Origin: Cristatella mucedo
Lineage: Eukaryota > Bryozoa > Phylactolaemata > Cristatellidae
NCBI GenBank assembly: GCA_009760855.2
Contig: WPIO01000002.1
Span: 2,331,001 to 2,395,000, forward strand
Direction of reading: 5' to 3'
Length of the DNA: 64,000 bases
Part shown: piece after piece, positions 12,509-24,450 of the stretch
How the letters are laid out: the number at the start of each line of letters is the position of its first letter
Position numbering within the stretch: the stretch's first letter is position 1
The notes under the pieces: generated by a model
The model's database searches: none
Seen by the model: the letters and a program-made list of their open reading frames with translations, nothing else
What the model was told of the DNA's origin: nothing
Translations under genes and position numbers: made by a program

Positions 12509-12814
12509 CTGGTCTTAAAAAAAGATGCAAATTTAACTGCCTTCAAAGTTGGCAGCTCAATTGACACTCTCGTTTAAACCATTGCCGAGGATTTCTAAAT
12601 GGCCGAGACTAAAGACATTTAAATCAATGATATACCAAGAATGTGGACTTTCAGAGAATATTAAAAATAAATTCCAAAATCCTCAAGGAAATTTAATTTA
12701 ATAACTTGGATTTCAGAAATGCGGTTGCGAATTGAAAATCATCGATCAACGGCAACGAAACCAAAAGAAACAGTAGCGCTTCAGGGACGTTAGATAAACG
12801 CCTTACGTAAAGAC

Positions 12815-12950
12815 TTAGTTTGTAATACCATCATGTGGTGTTTTGCTCTATTTGACAACGCTTTTTTAAACACAGTGAATTACCGAGATATTGGCCATGC
12901 CTCTACTATACTAAGTAAAAATTAATTTAAATTTCGCATCTTTAATTATG
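12815..12950 (-). repeat. Duplicated intron segment next to decayed lectin exon
   Basis: Matches 49830-49965 (tttgtaataccatcatgtgg and a later aaaaattaatttaaatttcg). It lies about 307 bases upstream of the decayed exon on the minus strand, against about 305 in the open copy. This supports duplication of exon and flanking intron as one block. Confidence 0.65.
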
Positions 12951-13387
12951 CACTCTCCGCTGACCCATTTTCAAGTTCAAAATATGACAGTTTTTTTACT
13001 TGAAGTGCTGAAAATGATTGCAAGGCATTTGAGATTAAAGCTAAGTTTATACCAAAAGTGATAGCACTTTTAATTACTACTTAAATTTGTTTCCATGTGC
13101 TTTCCATAAAACTTGCAGCCTATGGTTGTACATCTGAAAAGTTAAGACTTTACCAAAGTCTGAATTCTGGAGACGATCGTTATACTGTCTAAGCAATGCT
13201 GACGTTGTGGAGTGGTTGGATCTAAAGCAAGTTTGGAGATTACTTGTTAGGCTTAAAGTATTGATGCACGAGCTTAGCTGGTCTGCCCCTATTGTTCCCA
13301 TCTCTCTGATAGGAACCAAAGCAGGAAGATCTGGCGAGAATAGCTGAAGTTCTATTGATTCAATGCTTCACCATATGAGTGGTCTAA

Positions 13388-14090
13388 TAATAGTAATAAT
13401 AATAATAATGCACTTGATAAAGCGCCCTCAGAGAACTCAATCTCTTTCTAGGCGCTTTACATTTCCTGCAAAGGGAAACACGACTGAATGGTGAATAAAA
13501 TCATGCTTGATAAACAACATGAATAACATAGTTAGGGGTGGCATGCACAGGGTCAGCATGCAAGTGCGGTTAGTGGCAGCATGCACAGTGTCAGCACGCA
13601 TAAGCACATGAAGGGCGAATCACAGGGACCCACTAAATGCTGTCCAAAATAGGTGTGTTTTTAAGTTCTTTTTAAATGTGGTCAAGTCAGGGGATATTGT
13701 GACGCAAGTCGGGGGTGAGTTCCAGGCTTTACGAGCATACGAACTAAATGCAAGGTCTCCAAAAGATTTGAGGTTTGTACGAGGTATTGGTAGACTGTTG
13801 GATTCCGACAAGCACGATGCTTGGCCTGGTGGGGGAGTATATCTGAGAGATAGGCTGGAGCCAAAGAATGAAGTGACCTAAAAGTGAGCGACAAAACCTT
13901 GAAGTCGATCCGTTGCTTGACTGGTAGCTACTGCAAATCGGCGAGAAGTTATGTGATGTGGCAACTGCGATGCTCACGACAGACAAGCCTAGCTGCGGAA
14001 TTTTGCACCAGCTTTAATCGCCTGATTGCACATGCCGGTAGGCCAGCAAGCAGTGAGTTACAGAAGTCAAGAGGGAATGTCACAAAGACA
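13388..14090 (-). mobile_element. CR1/Rex1-type LINE, 3' part
   Basis: Reads right to left: C-terminal protein region (CNSLLAGLPACAIRRLKLVQ, then SLHSLAPAYLSDILPHQAKH, then FGDLAFSSYARKAWNSPP), the family 3' UTR, the hairpin (gcgcctagaaagagattgag), and a tail of AAT repeats at 13388-13408. Frame changes between the three peptide blocks show it is dead. Its 5' edge joins a long GA repeat. Confidence 0.85.
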
Positions 14091-14154
14091 AAGAGAGAGA
14101 ACGAGACAGAGGAATATACAGAAAAACACATAAGGGGAAAGAGAGAGCAGGAAA

Positions 14155-14210
<56 letters not shown>

Positions 14211-14275
14211 AAAGACCAACTCTCCGACACAGAAAGAAAGATACAGGTAGAAAGAGAGGCAGAGAAAACAAATCT
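14088..14275. repeat. GA-rich microsatellite
   Basis: Purine-only tract on the plus strand, with a core of about 55 bases of perfect GA repeat (about 14158-14206) flanked by imperfect GA-rich sequence. It abuts the truncated 5' end of the LINE. Confidence 0.9.
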
Positions 14276-15065
14276 ATGAATGAAACTAGATTTTTAAAAC
14301 GCTGCCTTGGTTCAAAATGGCCATTGAAGCGCTGTCAGAGTTAGACGTTAAATAAAGCGATGAGCAAGCATCTTAATAATGTAGGGCAAATATTCCATCA
14401 TGTGCGACGAAATGCCTACTCATCCATTATCAGCAGAGAACGTCAGGAAAGAGGGATCTGCCAAGACGCTTTTACCTTTAACCCTACCTTCGGGGTTAAG
14501 CCCAAATAAGTAGCCAATCGTCACCACTCCACGCTAGCCTAACGGGCTCAGCAGAGCTCTGGTCTGTCCGGGGCTTCGAGAGCTCCGAGCTTCGGGTTTT
14601 CTTCCTAGAGAGCCTATCCAATCAGCCACCGCTCGAGCTGCTGCTGCTGATCGAATCGCTCAGCTGGCAGCATGGTAGGAGCTCTACGACTATAAGCCAT
14701 CACTGGCGAGGTCTGCCATTCCATTCATTCGATCGAAAAATTATACTCGTGTCTACGAAATGACATGAGGCGGACACTCAAAGAGCAAGGCCCCCCTCGA
14801 AGTTCGAAGACAAGAGAGCCCTCGTCATGTATATGGCGGCAGAAGGTCTAGGCATTTTACAAAGATAGCAGCGGGTTTATGGGCCCAGAGGGCAAGCAGT
14901 CTTGTTATACTGGAAAATGAGCTTCAAGATAAGGTTCCTGGCGACAGGCTTGAATGCAGATACTGCGAAGCAGCGAGTATTTGAGGGATATGCGTCCTGT
15001 GGGGATGTTACTGAGGGGCAAGAGACCAGTTAAAATGCTAATACATTTGGGACGGACTCTGTGAC
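14276..15065. other. Moderately GC-rich stretch, no gene recognised
   Basis: Contains CCAAT-like (ccaatcag, about 14618) and TATA-like (ctataag, about 14690) words spaced as in some promoters or LTRs, but no associated coding exon. Nothing else is recognised. Confidence 0.25.
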
Positions 15066-15069
15066 CGTA

Positions 15070-15460
15070 TCTTTCTCGGAGGTCAAGAAGCTAGCTAGCT
15101 AAGCGATCTGCTAGGTCACTACTAGGATCTTTAGCAAAGGCGCTAATCAGGAAATAGTCATGGAGATGGTTAATTATTGACATCTTTGTTTTAGGACTAT
15201 GCATATGTGATTCGACTACGTTTATCAGAAGATGGACTTGGCCTGCGCTAGGATAGATAAATATAGTCAACAGTAGTCCTTGAATACCCAACAGACAGTC
15301 CTCATCCTGTGCAAATTTTCTTAAGCTTGAGCTTAGCAGACCAAGCTAACTTGATGTTTAAGGTAAGCCAAAGGCCATCTGAGGGCGAGGGCGTACAACG
15401 TGCTTAGTAAAAGGTGCAAACTCATCCAGAGCGTCAGCTCGTGCCATGTTATAAGATTGC
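15070..15460 (-). mobile_element. LINE fragment (region before the RT)
   Basis: On the minus strand this matches 7160-7520 of the plus-strand LINE: a peptide like ADALDEFAPFTKHVVRPRPQ, then words for the linker (aggactactgt..., ctatcctagcgcaggccaag, caaccatctcc). It is internal to the LINE with no tail, so it is a decayed fragment. Confidence 0.7.
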
Positions 15461-15981
15461 ACTAGTGATGACTGATCGGAAAATGGATTGAGCAGAAGGG
15501 GCGTGAAAGATGTTTATTTTTGTGGACAGCATAAATGTTACGAGTCTTATGGTTTCGCGATTCCCAGACGATTTAGAATACCGAGGGGACAAAAAAGATT
15601 CGCATGCAGCCCAGTAATCACAAGTTTCTTATCACAGAAAACTTGGTTTCTGTCACCCAGTCCACAAGCAGGCTGCAATAGATTTTTAAAATCCTACTGT
15701 GAAATGACACAATCTAGAATTTACACCTTTACAGAACTCCTATTGGATGCCTCTTTTTTGCAAGTTCTAGCTTATTAGCTTATTATTATAGCTTATTAGG
15801 CCTTTTTAGTAAACCCCAGTACTTGGATATTAGCAATAATGTTAACTATATGTGGCCAAATAAAGGCTTAGTATTTTATCCTCCTCCATATTTTTATTTC
15901 ACGTTGTCCACACCTCGCCTGATAAGGCTTTCTATAATAAACCATAGCTAGCATTTCGATTTAGCAGTGCAGGTGCTGGAT
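15461..15981. other. Non-coding stretch
   Basis: One chance frame (plus 15488-15778, 96 codons) with no recognisable domain. A small ttatta-rich tract lies near 15775-15800. Confidence 0.3.
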
Positions 15982-16171
15982 CAGCGGTTCACAACATGTG
16001 GGTCTCGACGCCTTTGGGAGTCGAACGACCCTTTCACAAGGGTCGCCTAAGACCATCGGAAAACACGCATTTCCACTTTTTGTAGACGGTAATTTTATGG
16101 TTAGGGGTTGCCTCAACACGAGGAACTGTATTAAAGGGGTCGCGGAATTAGAAAGTTTGAGAACCACTCTG
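15982..16171 (+). mobile_element. SPIN-like non-autonomous hAT element (MITE)
   Basis: About 190 bases bounded by terminal inverted repeats: cagcggttcacaacatgtgg at the left and gtttgagaaccactctg at the right, which pair as inverted copies. The internal words tttgggagtcgaacgaccct, aagaccatcggaaaaca, attttatggttaggggt and gaggaactgtattaaagggg are ones I recall from the SPIN (Space Invader) hAT family. That family is known for horizontal transfer among animals. There is no transposase, so this is a miniature derivative. The flanking 8-mers (tgctggat and ccagatgc) are not identical, so no target-site duplication survives. Confidence 0.85.
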
Positions 16172-16523
16172 CCAGATGCTCATACAAATTATCATAACAA
16201 ATGCAACAGGTTTCATGAGTCTTGATAGAACTGAAAGATTGAACAGATCGGAAATTTTTGACTTTTCACGAATAAATTGTAAACAGCATGTTTTTTAAAC
16301 CGATAGGCATAGCCAAACAAAAAGAACGCGATAGTTAGAAGTTGACTTCCATAGATGGCTATTAATTTGGGCTATTATTTTCCGAATTATGCTTTCCATT
16401 ATTTTAATTTTTCAAATATGTACCGCTCTTCGTGCTGGCACTTTAATACACTTCTAGTAATTTAAAGCAAAATGTGTGTGACCTGAAAATAACAATAGCT
16501 TGTCTAACAAAAAGCAAACTCAC

Positions 16524-16761
16524 ATGGGTCTGGTAAAGAGTTTTTTACTTCCACTTCGTCGATGGCATAATTTTGGAAACCATTGAATCTCACGTACCAC
16601 GGCTTGTGACATTGTATTGCCATGGAACTGAAAGCGAGTCTTTGCACAAGTGTGCACTTAGTCGTCGACAGCAAACTATGCATCGGCTAGGCAATCCTCG
16701 TTCAAGTTGAATGCACAGTTACTAGACAATTGAAATGCTGTACTGTTTAGCGCAATGTTAG
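16524..16761 (-). pseudogene. Decayed F-type-lectin-like exon (first half)
   Basis: The acceptor (ttcttctcag) is followed by a start like NIALNSTAFQ, the typical first strand of fucolectin/F5-8-like galactose-binding domains. Later come an AVDD-like word, HTC, PWYVRFNGF and YAIDEVEVKN, and a good donor (gtgagt). The exon is 238 bases, not a multiple of three. Two stops lie in the first-half frame (after ADA and after VDD), and the second half is in another frame. A related degenerate copy lies at 52419-52560. This is the partner of the decayed exon at 12275-12508. Confidence 0.7.
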
Positions 16762-17349
16762 CTGAGAAGAAAATTCGCATTAGTGAATCGAAATGAAAAA
16801 CCTTCCTATTGCAATTTCCAAAAATAATAATCTCCATGGCTATTCTAGCAACGTCTGGATCAAACTTCTATCCATTGGAAACAACTGATGCAGCATAGGT
16901 AAATGACCTTTAAAAAATAATTAGAGATGTGAATCTGTTCTACTCTTTGCTAAAGTTGAAATAAAGCAATTTCATAAATATTAGTTTGACCGTACCACCA
17001 CATATTCCACAGGTTATTGCGAGACACAAGGTTTTTGAAGATGTACACCTTCGAAGACTCATAGCTACTATCTGTAATTATATCTACAGACCAGTGCTTT
17101 CTCTTGGGAATCGGTCTTTAAATTATAAATCTGGTGATTAAATCGTTTTAACCCCATTTGCATAGGGTTCAGCAGATTTATAATATCCATAATCGCTGCT
17201 GTTAGAATTGATTTGTGTAAGAAGACTCTTCTCTGCAACTTGATCAATCTAACTTTTCTCAAGTTTACTTGAAAAAGCGTCCCTAGTTATGCAGATGTCA
17301 GAAGTGGTTAAAGAAGCTTACAAGTATTTGACCTCAAAATCTACCTTGT

Positions 17350-17402
17350 ATGCCCTGGCTGGTTTAGCCGAGAGGTTAAAGTGCTCGCAGAGACCAAGGT
17401 CA
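17350..17402 (+). mobile_element. Head fragment of tRNA-derived SINE family 2
   Basis: The words ggctggtttagccgagaggt and aaagtgctcgcagagacc correspond to the tRNA-like head of SINE family 2 (compare the minus strand at 41710-41852: ccaagtggttaagtgctcgc). Only the first ~50 bases are present. Confidence 0.4.
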
Positions 17403-19034
17403 AGGTAAATCTATCCAATGACCTGTTATTTTAAAAATAAATTTGCATTATTCCTCATCTGTGACGTTTTTGAAAACATAAACAAAATAGTACATTTCAA
17501 GAACTGTCTATTGGAATTTAGTGACTGCAGAAGCGTTATGAATTTTTTCTTTCCAATATGCATCGCTCTCGCACCAGTTCAATGGCAATAATAATATTAG
17601 TGCTACATACCAACGATAGCAATACTAGTGAACATGAATAGAGTCCTAAGATAAAATAATCTCATCGTTGATACTTTTAATATGGTGGACAGGAAACGCT
17701 TCAATGTTGTAGCGACTCAGTTGGCAATAAATTAGCTTGTTAATTACTTCGCCCCGAGACTAGATGGAAGATGGAAGCTTTTCCTCTGAAGGTTCAAAAC
17801 TGTGGAACCCACTTGCACAATTCTGACTCCGTCTTCTCCCCTTCTTCTTCTGACAGTTCTTCAGTTTTTCCTTTACTCGCCAGCCTGCGATTCTACTGCA
17901 GCGCTACTATTTTCCCCGACTGCCTCTAATTTCCCATGACTCAGTTGTGCTTCCGTCCGTTTCTCCGTTGCTTTAGAGGAAGTTGGTAGGCTAAAAGTAC
18001 TTACCGGAAGCCGTGTGAGCTTCGTATGCACTAACAAAAACTCTAATGCATACACATACTTACATCCTTGTGGCTTTGGGGCTAAGGACGTAGATTCATT
18101 AAATTTGTGCAATTCAAAATTTAGTCTTGTATTAGCGATAGAAAATGTATTATCGGACTTGGGAAATGTGGCTTGGAGCAGATGGTTGTGTTATATTTTT
18201 TATGCATTATTGGAACTGCGGTAACATCGATTGAAAGTGAGTTGAGCTCGAGATTTAAGGAGCGTACGAATTGGAGTTGGTCCCAACTGGATTTATAATC
18301 CTCTTGAGGATTAAATGTTTAGATTTGAGACTAGGATGAATGACAGTTGTAGACAATCAAGCCTCGTAGGAGCCTTAATGTGCGATGAATATTTAAGAAA
18401 AGTAAGTCAATGATAAAAAAGCTGACGGAATTAAACCGGGAAGACCAAGAGTGAGGTACATTGCTTGATTTGGAAGTTGAAGCCAAATTTTTTGAGTGAT
18501 AAAGTTGTCCTGAAACAGTTTATGTGATTTCCATAACCAGATTTGGCGGCGGTCTTACATTATCTGTGGGAATGCTAGCGTATATGCAAATGACATGTGA
18601 CGAGTGAGAACAGTAACTCTTACGAAGAAACTAAGAATGAGTAGTTAGTTCATCTGTGGTGTGTTCAATTAATAATAATTAATTAAATATGCTTGATCCT
18701 CTGCAGCGAAGCAGCTAGGCTAAGCTATCGTGGTAGTTTAGATTGTGAAACGCTCGATACAGGAACGAAGAATTTTTGCTTAGAAAATTTCATCCTATGC
18801 ATCCAATTGGCAAAGCTAAAGATAAAGTATAATTTATGGAGATTGCGACCTAAGATTGGACAGCGGCAACGTATATGAGCACTAAAATAAAACTATTCTG
18901 CCGATGCACGAAAAATTGAACTACGTGGTCTTCTGGTTAGCTAATCAGCTAACTAGAAAGGGTAGTTCCGTTTTTCATGCATAATCAGAATATCTTTATT
19001 GACAGAAAAAGTTTTGATCGCTGATTATAAAAAT
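17403..19034. other. Non-coding stretch
   Basis: AT-rich DNA without a recognised gene or repeat. Short frames only. Confidence 0.35.
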
Positions 19035-19138
19035 TCTAAAAGTCACCCACTATTCATAATGAATAGAAGTAGAGTTTCAATTGATTATAATCAACTGAAC
19101 TCTAATTTTACTCATTATGGGTGGCCTCTGACTTCTAG
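19035..19138. repeat. Foldback element (imperfect ~50-bp inverted repeat)
   Basis: The left arm (ctaaaagtcaccca..., agtagagtttcaattgatta) pairs with the right arm (taatcaactgaactctaa..., tgggtggcctctgacttctag). The centre is the perfect palindrome gattataatc. The arms differ by small indels. It could be a foldback MITE or a structured RNA hairpin. No second copy was found in the window. Confidence 0.7.
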
Positions 19139-19613
19139 ATCATTTAATCCGCTATAAATAAGACTTGGTAAATTTGTTCTCGACCTTGTACTACCATCCG
19201 TGACATGCTATTGGTGGTCTAGATATTGTCTGCTACAAATTTCTGGGAAGTGAGTTAAAACTTTGCGAAGAGAGAACGAAAATTCCTTACTCAAAATGCA
19301 AGTTTGATATCCTCAAAGTATTGAGGAAAGAGAAGCAGATCTGGGGAATTTGAAAGATTTGGGCGGTTGGTTGATTTCAATCAGCTCTTGGCGACAGTAG
19401 ATATTCCAAGAGTTCTTCAAAATCTTTTACATGAAAAAACTCTTGTGAGAAGCATGTGACGTATTTAATGCACGCAAGTGAGCTTTTCAGGGGCTAACAT
19501 TAAAAATGACCGCTGGATTTGAAGGAGACTTTATCATTGATAGGTTAATTAATACCAGCTTTGCTGGCTTTAGATTGCGGAGTGCGTTTATTAATAATGC
19601 TGATACTAGCTGA

Positions 19614-19768
19614 TATAAAAACCTCTTTTGTATAGCGATAGACGGGCATTTACGGCTATCACCAGTGCTTGCAGCGGTAATAAATAATCGCCCAGCGCAG
19701 GATTCAAACCCACGACCTCGGAAACGAGGTCGAGAAAAGCAACCGCCTTACCAAGTGAGCCATCAATA
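19614..19768 (-). mobile_element. tRNA-derived SINE, family 1, copy 3
   Basis: A well preserved minus-strand copy. The head is gatggctcacttggtaaggc, with the arm pair cgacctcg/cgaggtcg, a B box gggtttgaatcc, then ctgcgctgggcgattattta, ttaccgctgcaagcactggt, and an end in cgctatacaaaagaggttt. Confidence 0.85.
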
Positions 19769-20239
19769 CAGGTGAACGCTGTAATGATGTGCCTGTATAA
19801 CCTCTCTTAATTTTTACATTAAGACCGGGAAATTCCCTAAATACCCTAGAGTAGGCATTGATATTTATGAATGCCTTTGAGCTAGTACTGAATAGGAAAA
19901 GTGTTAAGTGCTAGGATGTTTGCAACCGACTTGCGCTAAGGCGCCTGCTCACGTGTCCATTGGATGGCCGGCACTCGAGCCGTGCATTAGAAATCCGTAA
20001 AGGTTCGTTTTCGTTCAAGTTCTGACCATAAACCTGCGAAAAAATGGAGTGGCACCATTTAATGTGAATATGAATTTGTATCATCTGGCAGGCAGCCTAC
20101 AATTTGAAGTTGGGACAAATGGAAAAAGTCAGACTAATTATTAAAAGCATTTACCAAGATACCTTATTGCAAAAGCCTTAGATGTTAAGGTTTACTTTAA
20201 TGGGACGATGCATTGCTCAGTTTTAGCATATATTCCAAG

Positions 20240-20605
20240 ACCTGCTGTCTTGCTCCCAAGGCCTGGAACTCCCTCACGACCTGCGTCAGAACATCCCCTG
20301 ACCTGACCACATTTAAAAGGAACCTAAAAACACACCTATTTAGGACAGCATTTAGTGGGTCCAAGTGATTCGTTCTTCATGTGCTTATGCGTGCTGACAC
20401 TGTGCATGCTGCCACTAACCACATTTGCATTCTGACCCTGTGCATGTCACTCCTAACCATATTATTCATTTTGTTTGTTTTTCAAGCATGATTTTACTTA
20501 CCATTCAATTGCATTTCCCTATGAAGCAAATGTAAAGCGCATAGAAAGAGATTAAGTGCTCCGAGGGCGCTTTATCAAATGCATTATTATTATTATTATT
20601 ATTGT
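20240..20605 (+). mobile_element. CR1/Rex1-type LINE, 3' fragment
   Basis: Encodes the AWNSL-T-VRTSPDLTTF C-terminal motif and then the standard 3' UTR. The terminal hairpin (gcgcatagaaagagattaag...gagggcgctttatc) is well preserved, followed by a TTA tail at about 20582-20602. It is 5'-truncated and one of the better preserved tails. Confidence 0.88.
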
Positions 20606-21189
20606 CTATTTATGCGTCAAATATAAATGCTAAGAAACGAATGACAAGACGAATTCGGTATATACGACAATATTTCATGTAGACATGAATCTTCCATCAC
20701 TGTGATGTAAATGTCAGTGTAATGAGAGTAAATATGAGTGAAAGTGAAAATAGAATTGTTTTGAAAAATTGTGTGAATTCATAATTTTTAGAAATAAATG
20801 AAGTCAGCGAACCACTCTAAATATATTAAGCTATTTTGTTCTAGCACGCGTATTGCCTGATTAGAGATGGCCAGAAATTGCCAAGGTAATTAAGTAAAGC
20901 TTCTTTAAACATGGAGAATTTTCATTCTACGAATTCTGTCCTTCCAAACTCGAATTAATTGACATAGGATTTATTAGGCTTTCTTCTAGCCATTGAACTC
21001 AGAAGAATTAATCAAAATAACATTTAATTTAATCTTCACATGTCAAATAATCAGCTACAAAGGCCTATATTGTACCTTTCTCATGCGACCGCTAAATGGC
21101 ACAAATTAAGTCCATTTTCCTGTATATAAGGTAGGCTCTCTCTCTACATACATGCACGCATACATTTTATATAAATAAAAATAAAAATA

Positions 21190-21190
21190 A

Positions 21191-21233
<43 letters not shown>
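21190..21233. repeat. CA/TA compound microsatellite
   Basis: A run of CA dinucleotides followed directly by TA dinucleotides. Confidence 0.95.
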
Positions 21234-23163
21234 CATGATTCGGTAAACCAACATAAGCTCGCCGAGAAAAGCACTTTGACAAAACCACACAACTACGTGT
21301 GTGCCCAGGTCAAAGAGGGCGGACAAATGTGTGCTTAAAATAATTTTAAGGAATTCTGGTTTAAATAGATATTCATAATTATTTTATTATAAAAACAAAT
21401 ACATAGTACAAATCACGCCACATTGTAATGTATGCCAGCTTTCAAAAATATTTTCAAAGGCATATTTATACTAAAGAGTTATAATAGCATCATAACGTTG
21501 TGCTGTATTTTAACTAGAGGCTCAGGCGTGATTCCTTGAACCTAATATATCACTAAAACGGTCCTGTGGTAAGTTTTTATCGATGATGCGAGCATGAACA
21601 TTCCATAGTTGCAAAGGAAACTTTGGATTGGCACGGCGACCTCTTTGCCGGCAGCCTATGTATTTGTCTACCTAGTAGTTAATCGAAGGTGCCATTATAG
21701 TAGTGAAGCGATCTGCCAATTCTCGGAAAGCAATAGGAACATCCAATACACAAATAAAGCTGGGAGCTAAGAGTAATTTGACGTGCATTCTTAGATTTTT
21801 CCCGTCGGGGTATGCTTTTGCAAGATAGAAATATCAAAACTTGTACCGCAGATTCTGTCCAAAATTAAACAAGCAGTGTGCCAAGGAAGATGTTTAAACG
21901 GAAATTCTTACTGGCCTTCTCAAAATCTGACTTGATACTTGCCGTACTCTGAGTTTGCATTTTTAATACATAATGAAACTGTACGTCCTAATGTTACTTT
22001 CACAAGAACCGTACCGAGATGGCATATTTTTTATTTTTGTACCATAGTAATTGATTTGGAAGACAAGCATCAATTGAATCAATTAAAATATACTCTTACA
22101 GAATTATTATTATAGTTGCATTTTTGTAGTGGGTGCATCTTTTGGGTTGCTAGTAGTGCACCGCTTTCGCTTGGGGTCTTTTGTTACGGCGCCATGTTGC
22201 TTAATTTAAATATTAGGCCGTTTGGAAGGTGCTCAATAACTAAGGTTATGTTGATGCTTAAGTATTATAGCAGATCATCCTTAATAAATCACTGCTATCA
22301 GGGTAATTATTAGTCTTTTGGGTACTCTGAAATTTTCTTTGAGTCATCTGACGTTTTGCATTAAGTCGTCCTACTATAGTTCCTGGTATTGTCGTCTTTA
22401 TAAGAAAAAAATGTTACAATTAGGATGCGGGCGAGCGCTTGGTGTTCAAAGGTATCTTTGTCATTCCATCCTTGAAATTAAAATAAGGCTGGGTACACTG
22501 CAATAGCGAATCGTGACTATAAAATTGCTATGTCAGCTGGGATTAGCACTATTAAGAGTGCTGTGTTTATGGTCTAGTTCTCTTCGAACGCGGACGCCAC
22601 TGCACCTGTTTGTAAGACTTAGTATAGGAAGTGTTGCATGCTTTCTTTGCGTCTTTTGCTAGCTATATTGCTTGTAACTACTACTGTCAACGTCAAACCT
22701 AAAATATGGACCACTTTATTCAGGTGATTTAGTTGAGTACTCAATGAAATATTGAATGCTTGAGCAAAAGAAAAACCCTTTATGCTGAGGTTTGGAATTT
22801 AGAAAAAATCCTTCTTAGCTTTTTTCAGTTATCATGCCTTGCTCAACCAAAATTAGACACTTTAGTAAAAAGCAGTATTATTAACGTACAGAAATGACAT
22901 ACAAACGTGAATGCCAAGAATGTCTCGAGACAGTACTAATGATAGAGCAGTACATAACAACATTTAAAATTACTTGTCTTGAGACTATGGATACCCTGAT
23001 TGGAGCTGGACGCCTACATCTGAAGCACATGTTTGAAATATCTTCCGCGCATGGCATGGCTAATTTGAAGTATACTGAAAGTAATGCTAATACTGTTCCG
23101 AGGCCGTAACTTGAATGGGCTCATGACCACAGAACTCTAGTGGGCTAGAGACCACAGCACTTG

Positions 23164-23310
23164 TGACGTCATTGCGGCAGCAAGTAGTGTAAGCTTATTA
23201 CTGTTAACTTAAAAGATGTTGGAGGTGGTGGTTGACCGCTGTAGATTAGGCCCGAGCGCACTCCCTATATAACAATTTGGACCATTCAAGTCTCAGCTGC
23301 TATATACTGC
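23164..23310 (+). promoter_or_regulatory. Promoter-like cluster (CRE + TATA), unproven
   Basis: A perfect CRE palindrome (tgacgtca) at 23164-23171 is followed about 95 bases later by a TATA-box-like word (tatataa at about 23266). About 30 bases further on is a pyrimidine-rich initiator-like stretch (aagtctcag). No exon is recognised downstream, so this could be chance or the remnant of an LTR or gene promoter. Confidence 0.15.
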
Positions 23311-24344
23311 TAGCGAAGGCAGAGATGATGATTTTAAATGATAGCATGAAAGAACCTCCATATAAATTTCAGGTGTCTGGCTCCTTGGCCTTGACTGAAG
23401 GTTTTTAAGAATTGACTTTTCCTTCTTTGCAAGCCGGTAGCAGCCACTTTTGAGTCTGCCACTTCTGCAACTTACTTAGCAGCTGGTGCTGTGCCAGCTA
23501 TTTAGGTTTCGGACTGCGATCATACGCCGGACAAGGAGTTGTCCGTCATTGTGAGCCTTCAAGTGATGGCGTCCGAACTGTGATCAATGTGACTACTGCC
23601 ATCTGTACATGCCCATTGAGGACCCGCGTTTTTTGCGAGGATTTGAAAAAGCAATAGTGCTTTCATTTACATAATCCGCTAGTCGAATGAAAGTAATTCT
23701 TGATCGTATTTATGGTTCGACAAGCTAATGCTTGGTATTCCGAGGCTATTTTAAAATTTGAAATAAGAAATTGATTTCCCATACAAGGATTAAAGCAGTA
23801 TATTGTGCCTAATATAGGGTACAGAAATCATTCAGAAAATTGAAATTGGAAAGCACGGTCTTTTTAATATTCTACAGTGTAAAGGTCAGGTTGAGAATTC
23901 AGAGGAAGCAGCCAGGATACTTTTCTTAATAAAAATGCATTTGTTTTATCTATATGAATGATTAAATTGCCAAGGCAAGGAAAGAACGACTGCTAGGATA
24001 CAGAACTGAAACTATACTATAAAATAAATCAGAAATAAAGCGAGTGGCTGTACTGGGGGTAGGTTAGGCAACTGCTGCCATTTGCAGATGATGGTTGTAC
24101 GGACTTGGTACATAGATTCGAACGACTCTTTTAAGGATGCCTAAAAAAGGCTTCAATTCAGCGAGTAGTCAGCAGCGAACATTTGTATTCCAATGCTAGT
24201 TTTATTTGAAAATAAGGATTAAAACAAATAGAAGCCTCCAGGGGTCGTATAAGTTGTAGTTGGATAATTATAGACTGGATTGCAGCCAGACATGGATCGC
24301 GAAAATAAGTAAAAAACATCAGAAATCATGTCACCTGTTACTAC

Positions 24345-24450
24345 TAGTACTAATAATAATTATACACTTAATAAAGAGCACTCAGGGAAGTCAATCTCTT
24401 TCTAAGCGCTTTACATTTGCTGCAAAGGGAAAAATGATTGAATGGCTAGT
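24345..24450 (-). mobile_element. LINE 3' tail only
   Basis: A minus-strand LINE end: TTA/ATT tail, hairpin remnant (agcgcttagaaagagattga) and the ccctttgcagcaaatgtaaa block. About 100 bases, severely truncated. Confidence 0.75.

Larger units (their letters stand above)
20606..24344. other. AT-rich non-coding stretch
   Basis: No gene is recognised. The part at 22100-22700 has several adjacent moderate frames and a slightly different word usage. I could not match it to a known protein or to mitochondrial genes. The remainder is AT-rich, with only the CA/TA microsatellite and a promoter-like cluster noted separately. Confidence 0.35.

Noticed and set aside
22100-22700. Block with several adjacent frames, considered as a nuclear mitochondrial insert
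   Set aside because: No mitochondrial protein or rRNA could be matched in any frame, including with the invertebrate mitochondrial code.
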